Below, piece by piece: positions 30,323 to 39,106 of a stretch of DNA of 64,000 nucleotides. The DNA is from Methylovirgula sp. HY1 (GTDB taxonomy: Bacteria; Pseudomonadota; Alphaproteobacteria; Rhizobiales; Beijerinckiaceae). Below the pieces are notes generated by a model that made no database searches, was not told where the DNA came from, and saw only the letters and a list, made by a program, of their open reading frames with translations. Within the stretch, counting starts at the first letter, position 1, and each line of letters opens with the position of its first letter. Made by a program: the position numbers and the translations under genes. The stretch is taken from the NCBI RefSeq assembly GCF_019343105.1, contig NZ_CP073764.1, positions 1,550,001-1,614,000 on the forward strand, read 5' to 3'.

Positions 30323-30795
30323 TAACTGCCGACCTTGACACCGGTGGGCAACGAGAAGGTCGAGCCATCGCTCAAAGTTGCCGTGGTAGCCGCACTGCTT
30401 CCGGAATTCAGCGAAACTGTGCTGCCGTCGCTCAAGGTCGCAGTGACCGCGCCGCTGGCAGACAAAGTCACGGAAGCCACGGTGCCACTTGTCTTTCCAT
30501 CCGCCGAGGTCACGGTCTGGCCGATCAGTGCCTCTGCCTGCGACAGAGCCGAAGACGTCAGCATCGTGTCCAATTTCGAATTGGTTTGAATTTGCTGCTC
30601 GACCGAGGAGAACGACGCCAACTGACTCATATATTGAGTCGGATTGGTCGGACTCGTCGGATCCTGGTTTTGCAACTCGGCAACCAGAAGCTGCAAAAAC
30701 TGATTGTAGTTTACCGTCGCCGCCTGCCCCGCGACGTTGGTCGTCGACGAGCTGGAAGACGATCCCGTCGCCGATTGAGTAGGACTTACCGTCAT
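30322..30795 (-). CDS. flgD: Hook-cap scaffold protein FlgD, short form
   Basis: FlgD caps the growing hook. The diagnostic N-terminal region YNQFLQLLVAELQNQDPTSP and YMSQLASFSSVEQQIQTN is intact. The start was placed at MTVSPTQSATG; the frame continues upstream only through a repeat element. At 157 residues it has a reduced C-terminal part, as in other Hyphomicrobiales. The tail carries a duplicated segment, TATLSDGSTVSL followed by TATLSDGSTFSL. Confidence 0.92.
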   Translation of the reverse strand: MTVSPTQSATGSSSSSSTTNVAGQAATVNYNQFLQLLVAELQNQDPTSPTNPTQYMSQLASFSSVEQQIQTNSKLDTMLTSSALSQAEALIGQTVTSADGKTSGTVASVTLSASGAVTATLSDGSTVSLNSGSSAATTATLSDGSTFSLPTGVKVGS

Positions 30796-30814
30796 AGCAT
30801 ATCTCCTGAACGGC

Positions 30815-30930
30815 AAGAGCGTTTGCCGATCGGATGGAATCATCCAGTCGAGAAGAAAACGCTCAAATTCAAAAAGCTGGAACATGTTTTTGTCGGAAAA
30901 GTCATGCAACTTTTCCGGAACATGCTCTAG
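30815..30930. repeat. Hairpin repeat R6 between flbT and flgD
   Basis: Contains the long module (arms GATCGGATGG/CATCCAGTC and AAAAAGCTGGAACATG) joined directly to the short module (GAAAAGTC/CAACTTTTC), without the GGATATATCC palindrome. It ends GCTCTAG, and that terminal TAG, on the minus strand, is the flbT stop codon. Confidence 0.8.
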
Positions 30931-31337
30931 GCCGCCTCTTCCGGTGCGAGAGCCTTGCTTTTACCCATGAGCACTGCTTCCAACGGCAGCAGGCCCCGGA
31001 TAGCTTTCAAAGCCTCGAACTTTCGATTTTCACCGACGAGCCGCTCCACATTGTCGAGACCCGTCAGAATCTCTTGATGATCGCAGCTCTGCCGATTGGA
31101 CAAAAGCGCATCCGCCACCATATCGCACGCCGCTTGCGTATCGGCTGGGTTCATCAGCATAATCTGCACGATAAAATACAGCCGCCGCAATGGCGTCGTG
31201 ACCTCGTCCACATGCATCACATGCGCCTCGAGCAGAAAAGTCGCATCGTTGAGCAGTTCTATGGAGACTTTGCGGTCGACGCGCACAACCGCGCCGTTGA
31301 TGTAGAGTTTCTCGCCTGCACGCAGCGAAATATGCAT
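30927..31337 (-). CDS. flbT: Flagellin translation regulator FlbT
   Basis: FlbT controls flagellin mRNA stability and translation in Caulobacter and Brucella by acting on the 5' leader. The N-terminus MHISLRAGEKLYINGAVVRV and the middle TPLRRLYFIVQIMLMNPAD are diagnostic. Length of 136 residues is normal. It follows flaF by 9 bp. Its last residues run straight into the terminal TAG of a repeat, so the natural C-terminus may have been changed by insertion. Confidence 0.93.
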   Translation of the reverse strand: MHISLRAGEKLYINGAVVRVDRKVSIELLNDATFLLEAHVMHVDEVTTPLRRLYFIVQIMLMNPADTQAACDMVADALLSNRQSCDHQEILTGLDNVERLVGENRKFEALKAIRGLLPLEAVLMGKSKALAPEEAA

Positions 31338-31346
31338 CTTGCCGCC

Positions 31347-31694
31347 TCACTTAAGGCCGTCTCGAATGATCATGCAGATTTCGATCAGGCCTTCGAAATT
31401 CTCTGACTTGCCAAGACGCATCTGATGCACTTCATTGGTGATCCATAGACCGATCGAGATGAGCTCGGCGCGCAGCGCATCCGGCAAATCATTTTCCGGC
31501 CTGGCAAGATCCTCGATGAAGATGCGCCACAATTGATTGACATAGTTCAGCGCTTCGACAGCCTCCATCGAATGGCGGCCCTTGGCCTTGGCGATCTCGA
31601 GGAGCTCTATGCCGCGCTCCATCGCCTGACGCTCGCGTGAGCGAGCGTCCTGCGCGTTGTCATCCAGAATCTCGGCATATGAGAATTGGTACAT
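31347..31694 (-). CDS. flaF: Flagellin secretion/translation factor FlaF
   Basis: A 115-residue helical protein with the FlaF pattern: SYAEILDDNAQDARSRERQA, ALNYVNQLWRIFIEDLA and LRAELISIGLWITNEV. FlaF binds flagellin and works with FlbT to match flagellin synthesis to export in Caulobacter. It is between flgL and flbT. Confidence 0.92.
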   Translation of the reverse strand: MYQFSYAEILDDNAQDARSRERQAMERGIELLEIAKAKGRHSMEAVEALNYVNQLWRIFIEDLARPENDLPDALRAELISIGLWITNEVHQMRLGKSENFEGLIEICMIIRDGLK

Positions 31695-31727
31695 CGCCGT
31701 TTGTCACCCTCCGCGATCAGACTGAAC

Positions 31728-32771
31728 TCAAATGTAATTGACCAAGCTGAGCTTATGTAACTGCGCCGTTAACGAATAGGCGGTCTCGATTTGGGTCTGC
31801 AGATCTGTCACCTGCGTCGCCACTTGATAAGGATCGACGGATTCGAGATTATTAATCTGCGTCGTCAAGATGTTCATCTGCACAGACATCTGGTTGTTCG
31901 ACGTCGATATGTTGGACTGAACGATGCCGACATCAGCCTGTGTATTCACCAAACCGTTAATGGCTTTTTGCACAAGCGACGTAGCTGTCGTGGTAACCGC
32001 ATTGAGCGCACCCGAACTCAAGTTCTGAGTGCCGAGATTAGCGACCATCGTGTAGGCTTGCGCCAAATCCTGAAACGCAGATTGATTGGCGCTCACCGAT
32101 GTGCTGGCTGTTTGCGTTTGCGAAATCTGGCTCGTAATCGTCGTGCTCGACGCAGCCGACCAATCGCTGGTCCAATTGCTCCCCTGAAACAGGGTTGGAA
32201 ACTGCGTGCTGAGAAAACTCTGCATTTGCGTCCCGGTGATGGACGAGACGCTGGCTGAACTTTGAGAAAAGCCAAAGGCCGCAGTAAAGGCGCTGTTCAC
32301 CGCGGCCTGATTGGGCGATGAAGTCGAGGCGTAATAGTCCGTAATCGGAATCGTGCCGGAATTGATTCCGCCGAAAACATATTGACCGCTGATCGATGTG
32401 TTCAGCTGAGAAGTCAGCGATTGCAAATTAGCCTGCGCAATTCCCTGCAAAGCGTTCGCCGACGTCGTTCCAGTCGATGAAAGCAGCGAATTGAGAAAAT
32501 CTTGCGCCGTGGTCTGTATATTACCAAGGAGACTCTGGGTCGTGGACAGTCTCGTCGAGGCGACTGTGTTGGTGCTCGATAGCGTCTGCATCAACGAATT
32601 GTCGGCGCGCAGCGAAAAATCCTGCCCAGTCGCCGCCCCGAGCTGAAGCCCGACGTCGGCATAGACCCCTGTCGAAACCTCCTGCTGCGCGGTCGCGAGG
32701 TTGGACTGCGCCGTGAGCACGAACTGCTGCAGGGTGTTGGATAGCGAATAGGTTGAGATGTACGAGCTCAT
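31728..32771 (-). CDS. flgL: Hook-filament junction protein FlgL
   Basis: A 347-residue protein with flagellin-like helical ends: YSLSNTLQQFVLTAQSNLAT at the start and TQINNLESVDPYQVATQVTD near the end. The junction role with FlgK is family knowledge. It overlaps the flgK stop by one base and precedes flaF. Confidence 0.9.
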   Translation of the reverse strand: MSSYISTYSLSNTLQQFVLTAQSNLATAQQEVSTGVYADVGLQLGAATGQDFSLRADNSLMQTLSSTNTVASTRLSTTQSLLGNIQTTAQDFLNSLLSSTGTTSANALQGIAQANLQSLTSQLNTSISGQYVFGGINSGTIPITDYYASTSSPNQAAVNSAFTAAFGFSQSSASVSSITGTQMQSFLSTQFPTLFQGSNWTSDWSAASSTTITSQISQTQTASTSVSANQSAFQDLAQAYTMVANLGTQNLSSGALNAVTTTATSLVQKAINGLVNTQADVGIVQSNISTSNNQMSVQMNILTTQINNLESVDPYQVATQVTDLQTQIETAYSLTAQLHKLSLVNYI

Positions 32772-34240
32772 TAGGCCAACATCGGGTTGATAGAGGCGTT
32801 AAGATCGGAGAACATTGTGTTGATTGTCGACAGGAGTTTTGCCGACGCAGAGTAGGAGTTTTCGAGGTCGAGCATGTGCGACATCTCCTCATCGAGATTG
32901 ACACCCGTCGCATTCGACAGGGCCGTCGTCGAACTGCTCAACAATGTGCTCTGATAGGTGCTTTCGGACGATGCCGATTGCCTCTGCGTCTCAAGCCAGC
33001 TCGCAGAATTTGTCGCATAGCCGGCAACCGAGTTGCTGGTCCCGATTTGGCCCGCGGCGTTGAATGTCTGGTTGGCCGACAGATTGGTCTCCAACTGCTG
33101 CAATTGCGTCGTAAAGCTCGCAGCATTGGTCGTGTTGTAGTTGAAGTTGATGCCATTGCCGAGAAGCGTGGCGGTACCGCCCTGGCTCGGGTCAACCGCG
33201 GCGTTCACTGTGATTGCCGCCGCCAGACCTGCATTGACGCCCGCGGCGGGAACGGCCGTACTGCCCCCATTGGTGAACAGCCCCGCAAGGACATTGCTGG
33301 GCGGCGACGGATTCGTCTCGGCAAAAGCGCTGATGAGCCCCTGTGCGGTTTGATCGAGCTGCGCCTGGTAAGTGACCGTGATATTGTCACGCAGATTGGC
33401 GAGGCCCGCCAAGGCGCCGGATTGGATCGGCATCGTCGCCGAGCTGCCGGTGACTGGCACCCCGTCAATATAGACGGCATTTCCAGCCGTCCCCGCCGTA
33501 TAAGTGGAAGTCGCCTGAAAAGTCACCGAGCGGGCCTGACCACCCTGGAACAAGGTAACGCCGCTGTCCGTATAGATGGACATATTATTATTGGCGCCGG
33601 AGGTCGTCGAAATGCCGACCTGCTGCGACAGCTGCGTCAAGATCGAGTTGCGCGAGTCCAGCAAATCCGTGACATCACTACCCGATGCCGTACCGGAAAC
33701 AATTTGCGTATTGACCGCCTGAAATTGCGACAGCAGCGAATTGATGCTCGCAACCGAGGACGCCATTTGCGAGTCCGTCTGGGCGCGAAGCTGCTGAACC
33801 GAGGCGGACGCATCATTCAAGGTGCTTGCGAGCGTACTCGCAGCCGCAACCGTCGATGCAGCGGTAGCGCTGTCGGTCGGCGAAGCGAGATACTGTTGCA
33901 GCGCATCGGTGAGATTGGTGATCTGAGCCGCCGGGGAAGTCGTACTGCCGGTTCCACCGACCGTCTGCTGAAGCGCGGTCAGCCCGGTCGAAATAGCCTC
34001 CTGCGCGGCCGACGAAGAGGTCGCGCCAAGGACGCTCTCGAACAACGCCTGATTTTGCACATTGGTGATCGACGCGACCTGAGAACCACCATTGGGTGCG
34101 GTAATGACATTCGCAATTTTTCGCGAAAAGGATGCAGTGTTGTTGTTGGCGCCGGCGATATTGCGCGACACGACCGCCGTCTCGGCCGCGACTGTGGCCA
34201 ATGCCGACTGCGCAACGCCCAAAGCGTTAGTAAGGCCCAT
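32771..34240 (-). CDS. flgK: Hook-filament junction protein FlgK
   Basis: A 489-residue FlgK. The N-terminus MGLTNALGVAQSALATVAAE and the rod/hook motif VVSRNIAGANNNTASFSRKI resemble FlgK, and LLDSRNSILTQLSQQVGI plus C-terminal GVNLDEEMSHMLDLENSYSA are diagnostic. The middle is Ser/Thr/Ala-rich, typical of the variable exposed domain. Confidence 0.93.
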   Translation of the reverse strand: MGLTNALGVAQSALATVAAETAVVSRNIAGANNNTASFSRKIANVITAPNGGSQVASITNVQNQALFESVLGATSSSAAQEAISTGLTALQQTVGGTGSTTSPAAQITNLTDALQQYLASPTDSATAASTVAAASTLASTLNDASASVQQLRAQTDSQMASSVASINSLLSQFQAVNTQIVSGTASGSDVTDLLDSRNSILTQLSQQVGISTTSGANNNMSIYTDSGVTLFQGGQARSVTFQATSTYTAGTAGNAVYIDGVPVTGSSATMPIQSGALAGLANLRDNITVTYQAQLDQTAQGLISAFAETNPSPPSNVLAGLFTNGGSTAVPAAGVNAGLAAAITVNAAVDPSQGGTATLLGNGINFNYNTTNAASFTTQLQQLETNLSANQTFNAAGQIGTSNSVAGYATNSASWLETQRQSASSESTYQSTLLSSSTTALSNATGVNLDEEMSHMLDLENSYSASAKLLSTINTMFSDLNASINPMLA

Positions 34241-34295
34241 GAAACAACACTCGCGTCATAGAGAAGGGGCAGCTTTAGCAAGATCTATCAAGACA

Positions 34296-35552
34296 TTAGG
34301 CATTCAGCATCTGCAGAAGCTGACTGAGCATAGTCGAGCCGGTCTGGAACACCTTCGAATTTGCCGCGTAAGAATTCTGCGCAACGACCATATTGGTGAG
34401 CTGGCTCGCAAGGTCGACGGTCGAGGATTCGAGCTGCTGTGAATTGATCGAGCCGAATCCCGCCGTGTTGGCGCCGCCGACCACGATATTTCCAGACTGG
34501 GAATTAGCCGAGAAGACATCGCCGGCGGTCGACGTAAGGCTGTCGACACTCGGCACGGTCGCCAACGGGATTTTGGCAACCGCTCGACTCGACCCATCCG
34601 AATAGACCACGGACACAGTTCCATCGGTGGCGATGGAAGTGCTGCTGTAGCTCACCGGCGCATTGCCGTTAATGTTGTTCTGCGTGATCCCAAAAGACGA
34701 CGCGAGCTGCGTCATCCCCGACATGTTGAGGCTCAACGTACCGCCATTCGGCACAGGGATCGCCAGCGGCGAACCCGAGGTCAGGGCTCCCGTCGAACTC
34801 GAAAAGTTCAACGTTGTGCTCAACAAGGCCGGAGAACCAGCCGCGCCATAGGGAAAACCACCGCTCGTCGCATTGGCCGCGTTAAAGACGTCGACATTCC
34901 AGGTATTCGCACCCGTCTTGGTGAAATAGACATTCAGGTTCACCGCATTGCCGAGATTGTCATAGGCAGCGACGGAGGTCATGTCCGTATAGGTCGAAGC
35001 CGCGGTATTGGCAGATGGAAGGGTGCCGGTGACCACCGTCGCGTTCGACGGCAAATTGCCTAGCATGGTGCCTGAAGTCGAAGGCGAGGCGCTCACCCCT
35101 GAGTTTGGAATGGTGATCTGCGACAACTGGTTGATGTTGGTGGGCGTCGCCGTCGATCCTGAAGTGATCGGATATCCCATGAGCGTAAACCCTGCCGAAT
35201 TGACAAGATTGCCATTCACATTGGGGGCAAAGTTGCCGGCACGCGTGAGATAGGTCTGACCGCTCGCATTCTGGACCACGAAAAAGCCGTTGCCCTGGAT
35301 GGCCATATCGGTCGGCGACGAAGCCGCCGTCGGGGCGCCCTGCTGGGAAATCGCGAAATTGACAATCGTGCCGACGCCGCCGGCCGTATAAGATGTCGTG
35401 CTGACCTGGCTCAGCAGATCCTCGAACTGTGCCGAGGCCTGCTTATAACCGGTCGTATTAGAATTCGCGATATTGTCGGAAATCGTCGACAGTGAATTGG
35501 CCTGAGCCTGCATACCCGACACACTCGCCATCATGGCACTGAAGAGGCTCAT
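34296..35552 (-). CDS. flgE: Flagellar hook protein FlgE
   Basis: A 418-residue hook subunit. The start was placed at MSLFSAMMASVSGMQAQANS, preceded by a GGAG-type site; upstream open frame lacks similarity. The rod/hook motif STISDNIANSNTTGYKQASA, the FlgE-type TDMAIQGNGFFVVQN, and the C-terminal helix SSTVDLASQLTNMVVAQNSY are present. It lies alone between ftcR and flgK. Confidence 0.95.
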   Translation of the reverse strand: MSLFSAMMASVSGMQAQANSLSTISDNIANSNTTGYKQASAQFEDLLSQVSTTSYTAGGVGTIVNFAISQQGAPTAASSPTDMAIQGNGFFVVQNASGQTYLTRAGNFAPNVNGNLVNSAGFTLMGYPITSGSTATPTNINQLSQITIPNSGVSASPSTSGTMLGNLPSNATVVTGTLPSANTAASTYTDMTSVAAYDNLGNAVNLNVYFTKTGANTWNVDVFNAANATSGGFPYGAAGSPALLSTTLNFSSSTGALTSGSPLAIPVPNGGTLSLNMSGMTQLASSFGITQNNINGNAPVSYSSTSIATDGTVSVVYSDGSSRAVAKIPLATVPSVDSLTSTAGDVFSANSQSGNIVVGGANTAGFGSINSQQLESSTVDLASQLTNMVVAQNSYAANSKVFQTGSTMLSQLLQMLNA

Positions 35553-35860
35553 CCTTGATTCTCCTACCGCTTTTCTCGGATTAGAGAGCGATCGGCTTGC
35601 CTGGACCTTGCGTCGACACGGCAGGCGCCCCACGCCCACCTCAGATCAGCCATCCAAACAAAGCAAAAGCACCGACGCGACGTAGCGCAGATCGCCCAAA
35701 TGCTGAAAACAGCGAGGCCAATCTAGTAAATTGGGCAGCGAGCACACAATTTCGTGACCAGGACAAAACTCCACACATGACCGGACGAGCAAACAACATC
35801 GCGCCACGCGCGCGACCTTGTTTGCGGCACAAACTCATGCCCTGCTTCGCAGATCCCGCC

Positions 35861-36535
35861 TCAGACGGGGTCAGCCAACCGATAGCCGAGATAACGCACC
35901 GAGCTGATCGGATCGCGCCCGAGATGGCGGCGCAGCTTTTTACGCAACTTGCTGATGTGGCTCTCGACGACATTTTCTTCGACGTTTTCGTCGAAGATGC
36001 CATAGATGGAATTGAAGATTTGAGCCTTGCTGACCCGCCGCCCGCGGTTGGCGACGAGATATTCCAATATGCGCCGCTCGCGTCGCGGCAAAGGCAGCAC
36101 CACGCCTTTGATTTCCGGATCGCGGCCGTCGAAATAAATTCGCATATCACCGATGACGGCATGATCCTGCCGCGCCTCCAGCCGCCGCCGAATAGCCCCG
36201 ACGCGCGCGAGGATTTCGCGGACATGAATCGGCTTGCGCACCACGTCGTCGACGCCAGCAGCAAAAAGATCCAAGGTCTGCTCCAGCGACGGCGCTTCGT
36301 TCATGGCGATGACCGGCGCGCGCGAACGCTCGCGGATCAATTTGGTGAGCACCTCCCGATCACGACAATCGCCGAGAAGAAAAGCCTCGACGGCAAAGAG
36401 ATCCGCATCGGAAACGGTCGCCACCCATTCGCGAAACTCATCCGTGCGGAAGCGTGCGGCGGAAACACCCTCATTGCCGAATCGGCATGCGTATCCCGCT
36501 GTAACGATCTCCCTCTCATCCACGATCACCAGCAC
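35861..36535 (-). CDS. ftcR: Flagellar transcriptional regulator FtcR (OmpR family)
   Basis: FtcR is the master flagellar activator of several Hyphomicrobiales. The C-terminal winged helix is typical of OmpR regulators: [26 protein letters not shown] and [18 protein letters not shown] ending SVRYLGYRL. The receiver domain is atypical: where the phosphorylated Asp normally lies the sequence reads [11 protein letters not shown], so activation may not use ordinary phosphorylation. At 224 residues it is full length. A perfect inverted repeat sits just upstream. Confidence 0.92.
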   Translation of the reverse strand: MLVIVDEREIVTAGYACRFGNEGVSAARFRTDEFREWVATVSDADLFAVEAFLLGDCRDREVLTKLIRERSRAPVIAMNEAPSLEQTLDLFAAGVDDVVRKPIHVREILARVGAIRRRLEARQDHAVIGDMRIYFDGRDPEIKGVVLPLPRRERRILEYLVANRGRRVSKAQIFNSIYGIFDENVEENVVESHISKLRKKLRRHLGRDPISSVRYLGYRLADPV

Positions 36536-36555
36536 CGAATCGCCCCCCGAATCAG

Positions 36556-36572
36556 TTGTTTAGGCTAAACAA
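36556..36572. promoter_or_regulatory. Perfect inverted repeat upstream of ftcR
   Basis: TTGTTTAG and CTAAACAA flank a single G, about 20 bp upstream of the ftcR start. A second repeat, ACGAACC/GGTTCGT, follows at 36580-36598. Position suggests an operator or promoter element, perhaps for autoregulation. Confidence 0.4.
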
Positions 36573-36708
36573 ATTGTTAACGAACCAGGCCGGTTCGTCA
36601 AACACTGCGGAGGCCTAGGCTGCTGTTGTGGGCTGTCATTGTTCTGTCTCGGCCAAATACGACTCGTCAAAGTCGTACTGCCGCGGCCGCCTGTCCTAAT
36701 CGGACGCG

Positions 36709-37296
36709 TCACCGGCAGAAATTGCGCGCATTCGGCGTCCACCGCCCGAATCCGCTCGCGACCATATTGGTGATCACCGCGCAGACATATTGTTTCTGAG
36801 CCGGATTATTGTCCGGGCCCGCATGATAGCGCGCCGCAGCCAGAGTCCAGCTCCCCTCCTTGAGGCGCAGCTCCTTCAAAAATTGCGCGGCGTAATCAAC
36901 GTTCTCATGCGGGTCGAACATTTCCGCCACCGAACGGAAATGGCTCCCATGATAGAGATGATTGATTTGCATACAGCCGATGTCGATCAGCTTTACGCCT
37001 TCCTTGCGCGCCTGTGCGTAGAGGCGCAAGGCGTCGGGCAATGAGCGCGGAAAAAAAGACGGCCCTTCGATATTGAGGGCGTAAGGGCTGAGCGAACCCC
37101 GCCGCCCGGTTTCGGTCAGGCCGACCGCGTAGAGCACGCCGAGCGGCACCCCATATTTCTGTGCCGCGCGCATCATTTCGCGCTCGCAAACCAAAGAGTC
37201 GTTGGTCTCGGCGTGGCTTTGCCCGCTAAATATAAAGACCGTCAGACACAGAAGCGCGAGACACGGTACCAGCCGCGGCGCCCTTCGACGACGCAT
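36709..37296 (-). CDS. Periplasmic lytic transglycosylase, probably flagellum-associated
   Basis: About 195 residues. The start MRRRRAPRLV gives an Arg-rich signal peptide (CLALLCLTVFIFSGQSHA). The domain is SLT-type: PLGVLYAVGLTETGR holds the catalytic Glu in a VGLTE context, IDIGCMQINHLYHG gives the conserved GxMQIN motif, and AAARYHAGP the AxxYHxG motif. It should cut peptidoglycan so that the rod can pass, complementing the CheL protein that lacks a muramidase domain. It overlaps the end of fliK by about 70 bp, which ties it to the flagellar operon. Confidence 0.85.
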   Translation of the reverse strand: MRRRRAPRLVPCLALLCLTVFIFSGQSHAETNDSLVCEREMMRAAQKYGVPLGVLYAVGLTETGRRGSLSPYALNIEGPSFFPRSLPDALRLYAQARKEGVKLIDIGCMQINHLYHGSHFRSVAEMFDPHENVDYAAQFLKELRLKEGSWTLAAARYHAGPDNNPAQKQYVCAVITNMVASGFGRWTPNARNFCR

Positions 37297-39106
37297 CGGG
37301 TGTGTTCTGCCCTGCCCCGCTGTGCTGGGCGCCATTGTTTCCATTGGACGATCCACCCTGGGACATCGCTTGGCCACCCCCCGATGCCGGGCCTTGCCCG
37401 CCTTGGCCCTGGGTGGCCGACCCATTGTTGGCGAGATTGGCGCCGCTGTGCGCGCCGAGCGTTACCGAGAGACCCGCGACGGCGTAGCCGGATTGGCCAA
37501 GCTGACTGGAGAGGCTCTGCTTTTCCTTTTCGATAATATTCATCGTCGCCACTTGGCTCGCGGCCATCTGCACATCGAGGCCATTGGCCGAAAGACTGAG
37601 GGTGACCGTCACGACACCGAGGCTACCGGGGTCGAGCTGCAAATTCATCGTTTTGACGACGGAGGCGGCAGGCTGAGCGACGACGAAAGATGAATTGGGC
37701 GCGGCCGACACTAGGCCGGCATTGGCGACGCCACTCGCCGCCGGGGCGAAAGCCCCCGGCGACAGCGTCGGCATCGCTCCGATCACAGCATCGGCGATCT
37801 GTTGAGCCGGCGACAGACGCGCGACCGGTGCGAAGTGAGTCGCCGAAGACAGCACCGCAACTTTAACAGGAGCCGGCTCGCCGGCATTGCTCTTATTGTT
37901 TGTGACAGCGATGGTTTGAGGGGCAAATTCGGCCGCAGCCGCATTGCTCTTCAAACTGGCCGCGGCTGCGACGGCCTGCGTCGAAACGGGCGCTGACGCC
38001 TGCGATATGTCCTGGCTTTGCTGAAGCGAGGAACCGGCGATCACGGCTGTCGAGCGTCCGGCAACGGCATTCTTGGATGAGCTCGTTGCCGCGTTACTGC
38101 CCGTGCCAACTGAATGATTGGGCGCGAGCATCGCCGCCATAGCGGCGAGAGCCGTCGGGTCGGCCGCGGCGGTCGAAGCCGCATTCGTCATGGCCGCATC
38201 GCGAGAAGCCGGAACGGTGGGACCCGACGCTCCAGGCTTACCCTTCGCCGCCTCGACGGGCGTGCCCGTCGACGCAGCAGCCCCGCCTGCTTGCGCAGCG
38301 ACCATCGCGCCTTGCACCCATGTCGTGGCGGAAGCCATGCTGGCAGTCGCGGCGGCAGGCAACGCGACACCACCGGACTGCGCGGAGGGTGGCGCTGCAC
38401 GCGGCGCCGGCGAAGCGAGATTTTGTTGAGCGTCCTTGGCCGCATTCGCGACAGTCTTTTTGGCCGACGCCGCGGCGCCGCTCTCATTCGCTTGAGCGGA
38501 AGCTGCAAGCGACGATGCGACAGACGCCTGCTCGGCCTGCGCCGCGGCTGCTCCCTGACCAGCCAATTCGCGCCAGGCGGACATCGCTGCATTGGCGCTA
38601 CTGCCGGCGCTGTTTTGTGCAGCAACGGAACCACCCGGCAATTCGGCCGCCGTCGCGGCACTCTTTACGAGTGCCGACGCCGGAGATTGCGTCCCGCCCG
38701 GGCTCGCTGCATCACCGGCGGCCATGTTCGGTAGCGGCGAGCCGGCCAGACTCAGCAAATCGCGCTTTGCTTGAGCACCCGCATCCGCCGCAGTCGCGGC
38801 CGCAGCAGCCGCAGCAGCTTTGGAGCTGTCCTGTCCCCCGGCCGTCGCAGCATCGGAAGCGGCAGTCGCGGTGGCAGGATTGCCATTATTGCCGCTGTCT
38901 CCAGGCAAGCGCGTCAGCGACGATCGCACCGGCGGCGCGCTCGGATCGGAAGATCCGTTTTGGGAAACCCCGGAAAGAAACGTGTCGAAACCGTCTCCAG
39001 AGTTGTTCCCCGAGTTGATCCCATCCTCCGAATTACTGCGTGATCCAGAAGGGTCTGACGCCGGTCGCGTTTGAACAGTCTGCAACAAGCCCGCGATGCT
39101 ATTCAT
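37226..39106 (-). CDS. fliK: Flagellar hook-length control protein FliK
   Basis: A 626-residue protein. Most of it is Ala/Ser/Gly-rich and low in complexity, as expected of the secreted ruler part. The C-terminal substrate-switching domain is recognisable: MNLQLDPGSLGVVTVTLSLS and EKEKQSLSSQLGQSGYAVAG. It overlaps the motC stop by 4 bp. It is longer than FliK of enterobacteria (about 400 residues) but the family varies in length. Confidence 0.85.
   Translation of the reverse strand: MNSIAGLLQTVQTRPASDPSGSRSNSEDGINSGNNSGDGFDTFLSGVSQNGSSDPSAPPVRSSLTRLPGDSGNNGNPATATAASDAATAGGQDSSKAAAAAAAATAADAGAQAKRDLLSLAGSPLPNMAAGDAASPGGTQSPASALVKSAATAAELPGGSVAAQNSAGSSANAAMSAWRELAGQGAAAAQAEQASVASSLAASAQANESGAAASAKKTVANAAKDAQQNLASPAPRAAPPSAQSGGVALPAAATASMASATTWVQGAMVAAQAGGAAASTGTPVEAAKGKPGASGPTVPASRDAAMTNAASTAAADPTALAAMAAMLAPNHSVGTGSNAATSSSKNAVAGRSTAVIAGSSLQQSQDISQASAPVSTQAVAAAASLKSNAAAAEFAPQTIAVTNNKSNAGEPAPVKVAVLSSATHFAPVARLSPAQQIADAVIGAMPTLSPGAFAPAASGVANAGLVSAAPNSSFVVAQPAASVVKTMNLQLDPGSLGVVTVTLSLSANGLDVQMAASQVATMNIIEKEKQSLSSQLGQSGYAVAGLSVTLGAHSGANLANNGSATQGQGGQGPASGGGQAMSQGGSSNGNNGAQHSGAGQNTPDASSKGAAAGTVSRASVSDGLYI

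Noticed and set aside
32753-34261. A 502-codon open frame opposite flgK
   Set aside because: The product is Arg-rich and repetitive with no known fold; flgK on the other strand explains the interval.
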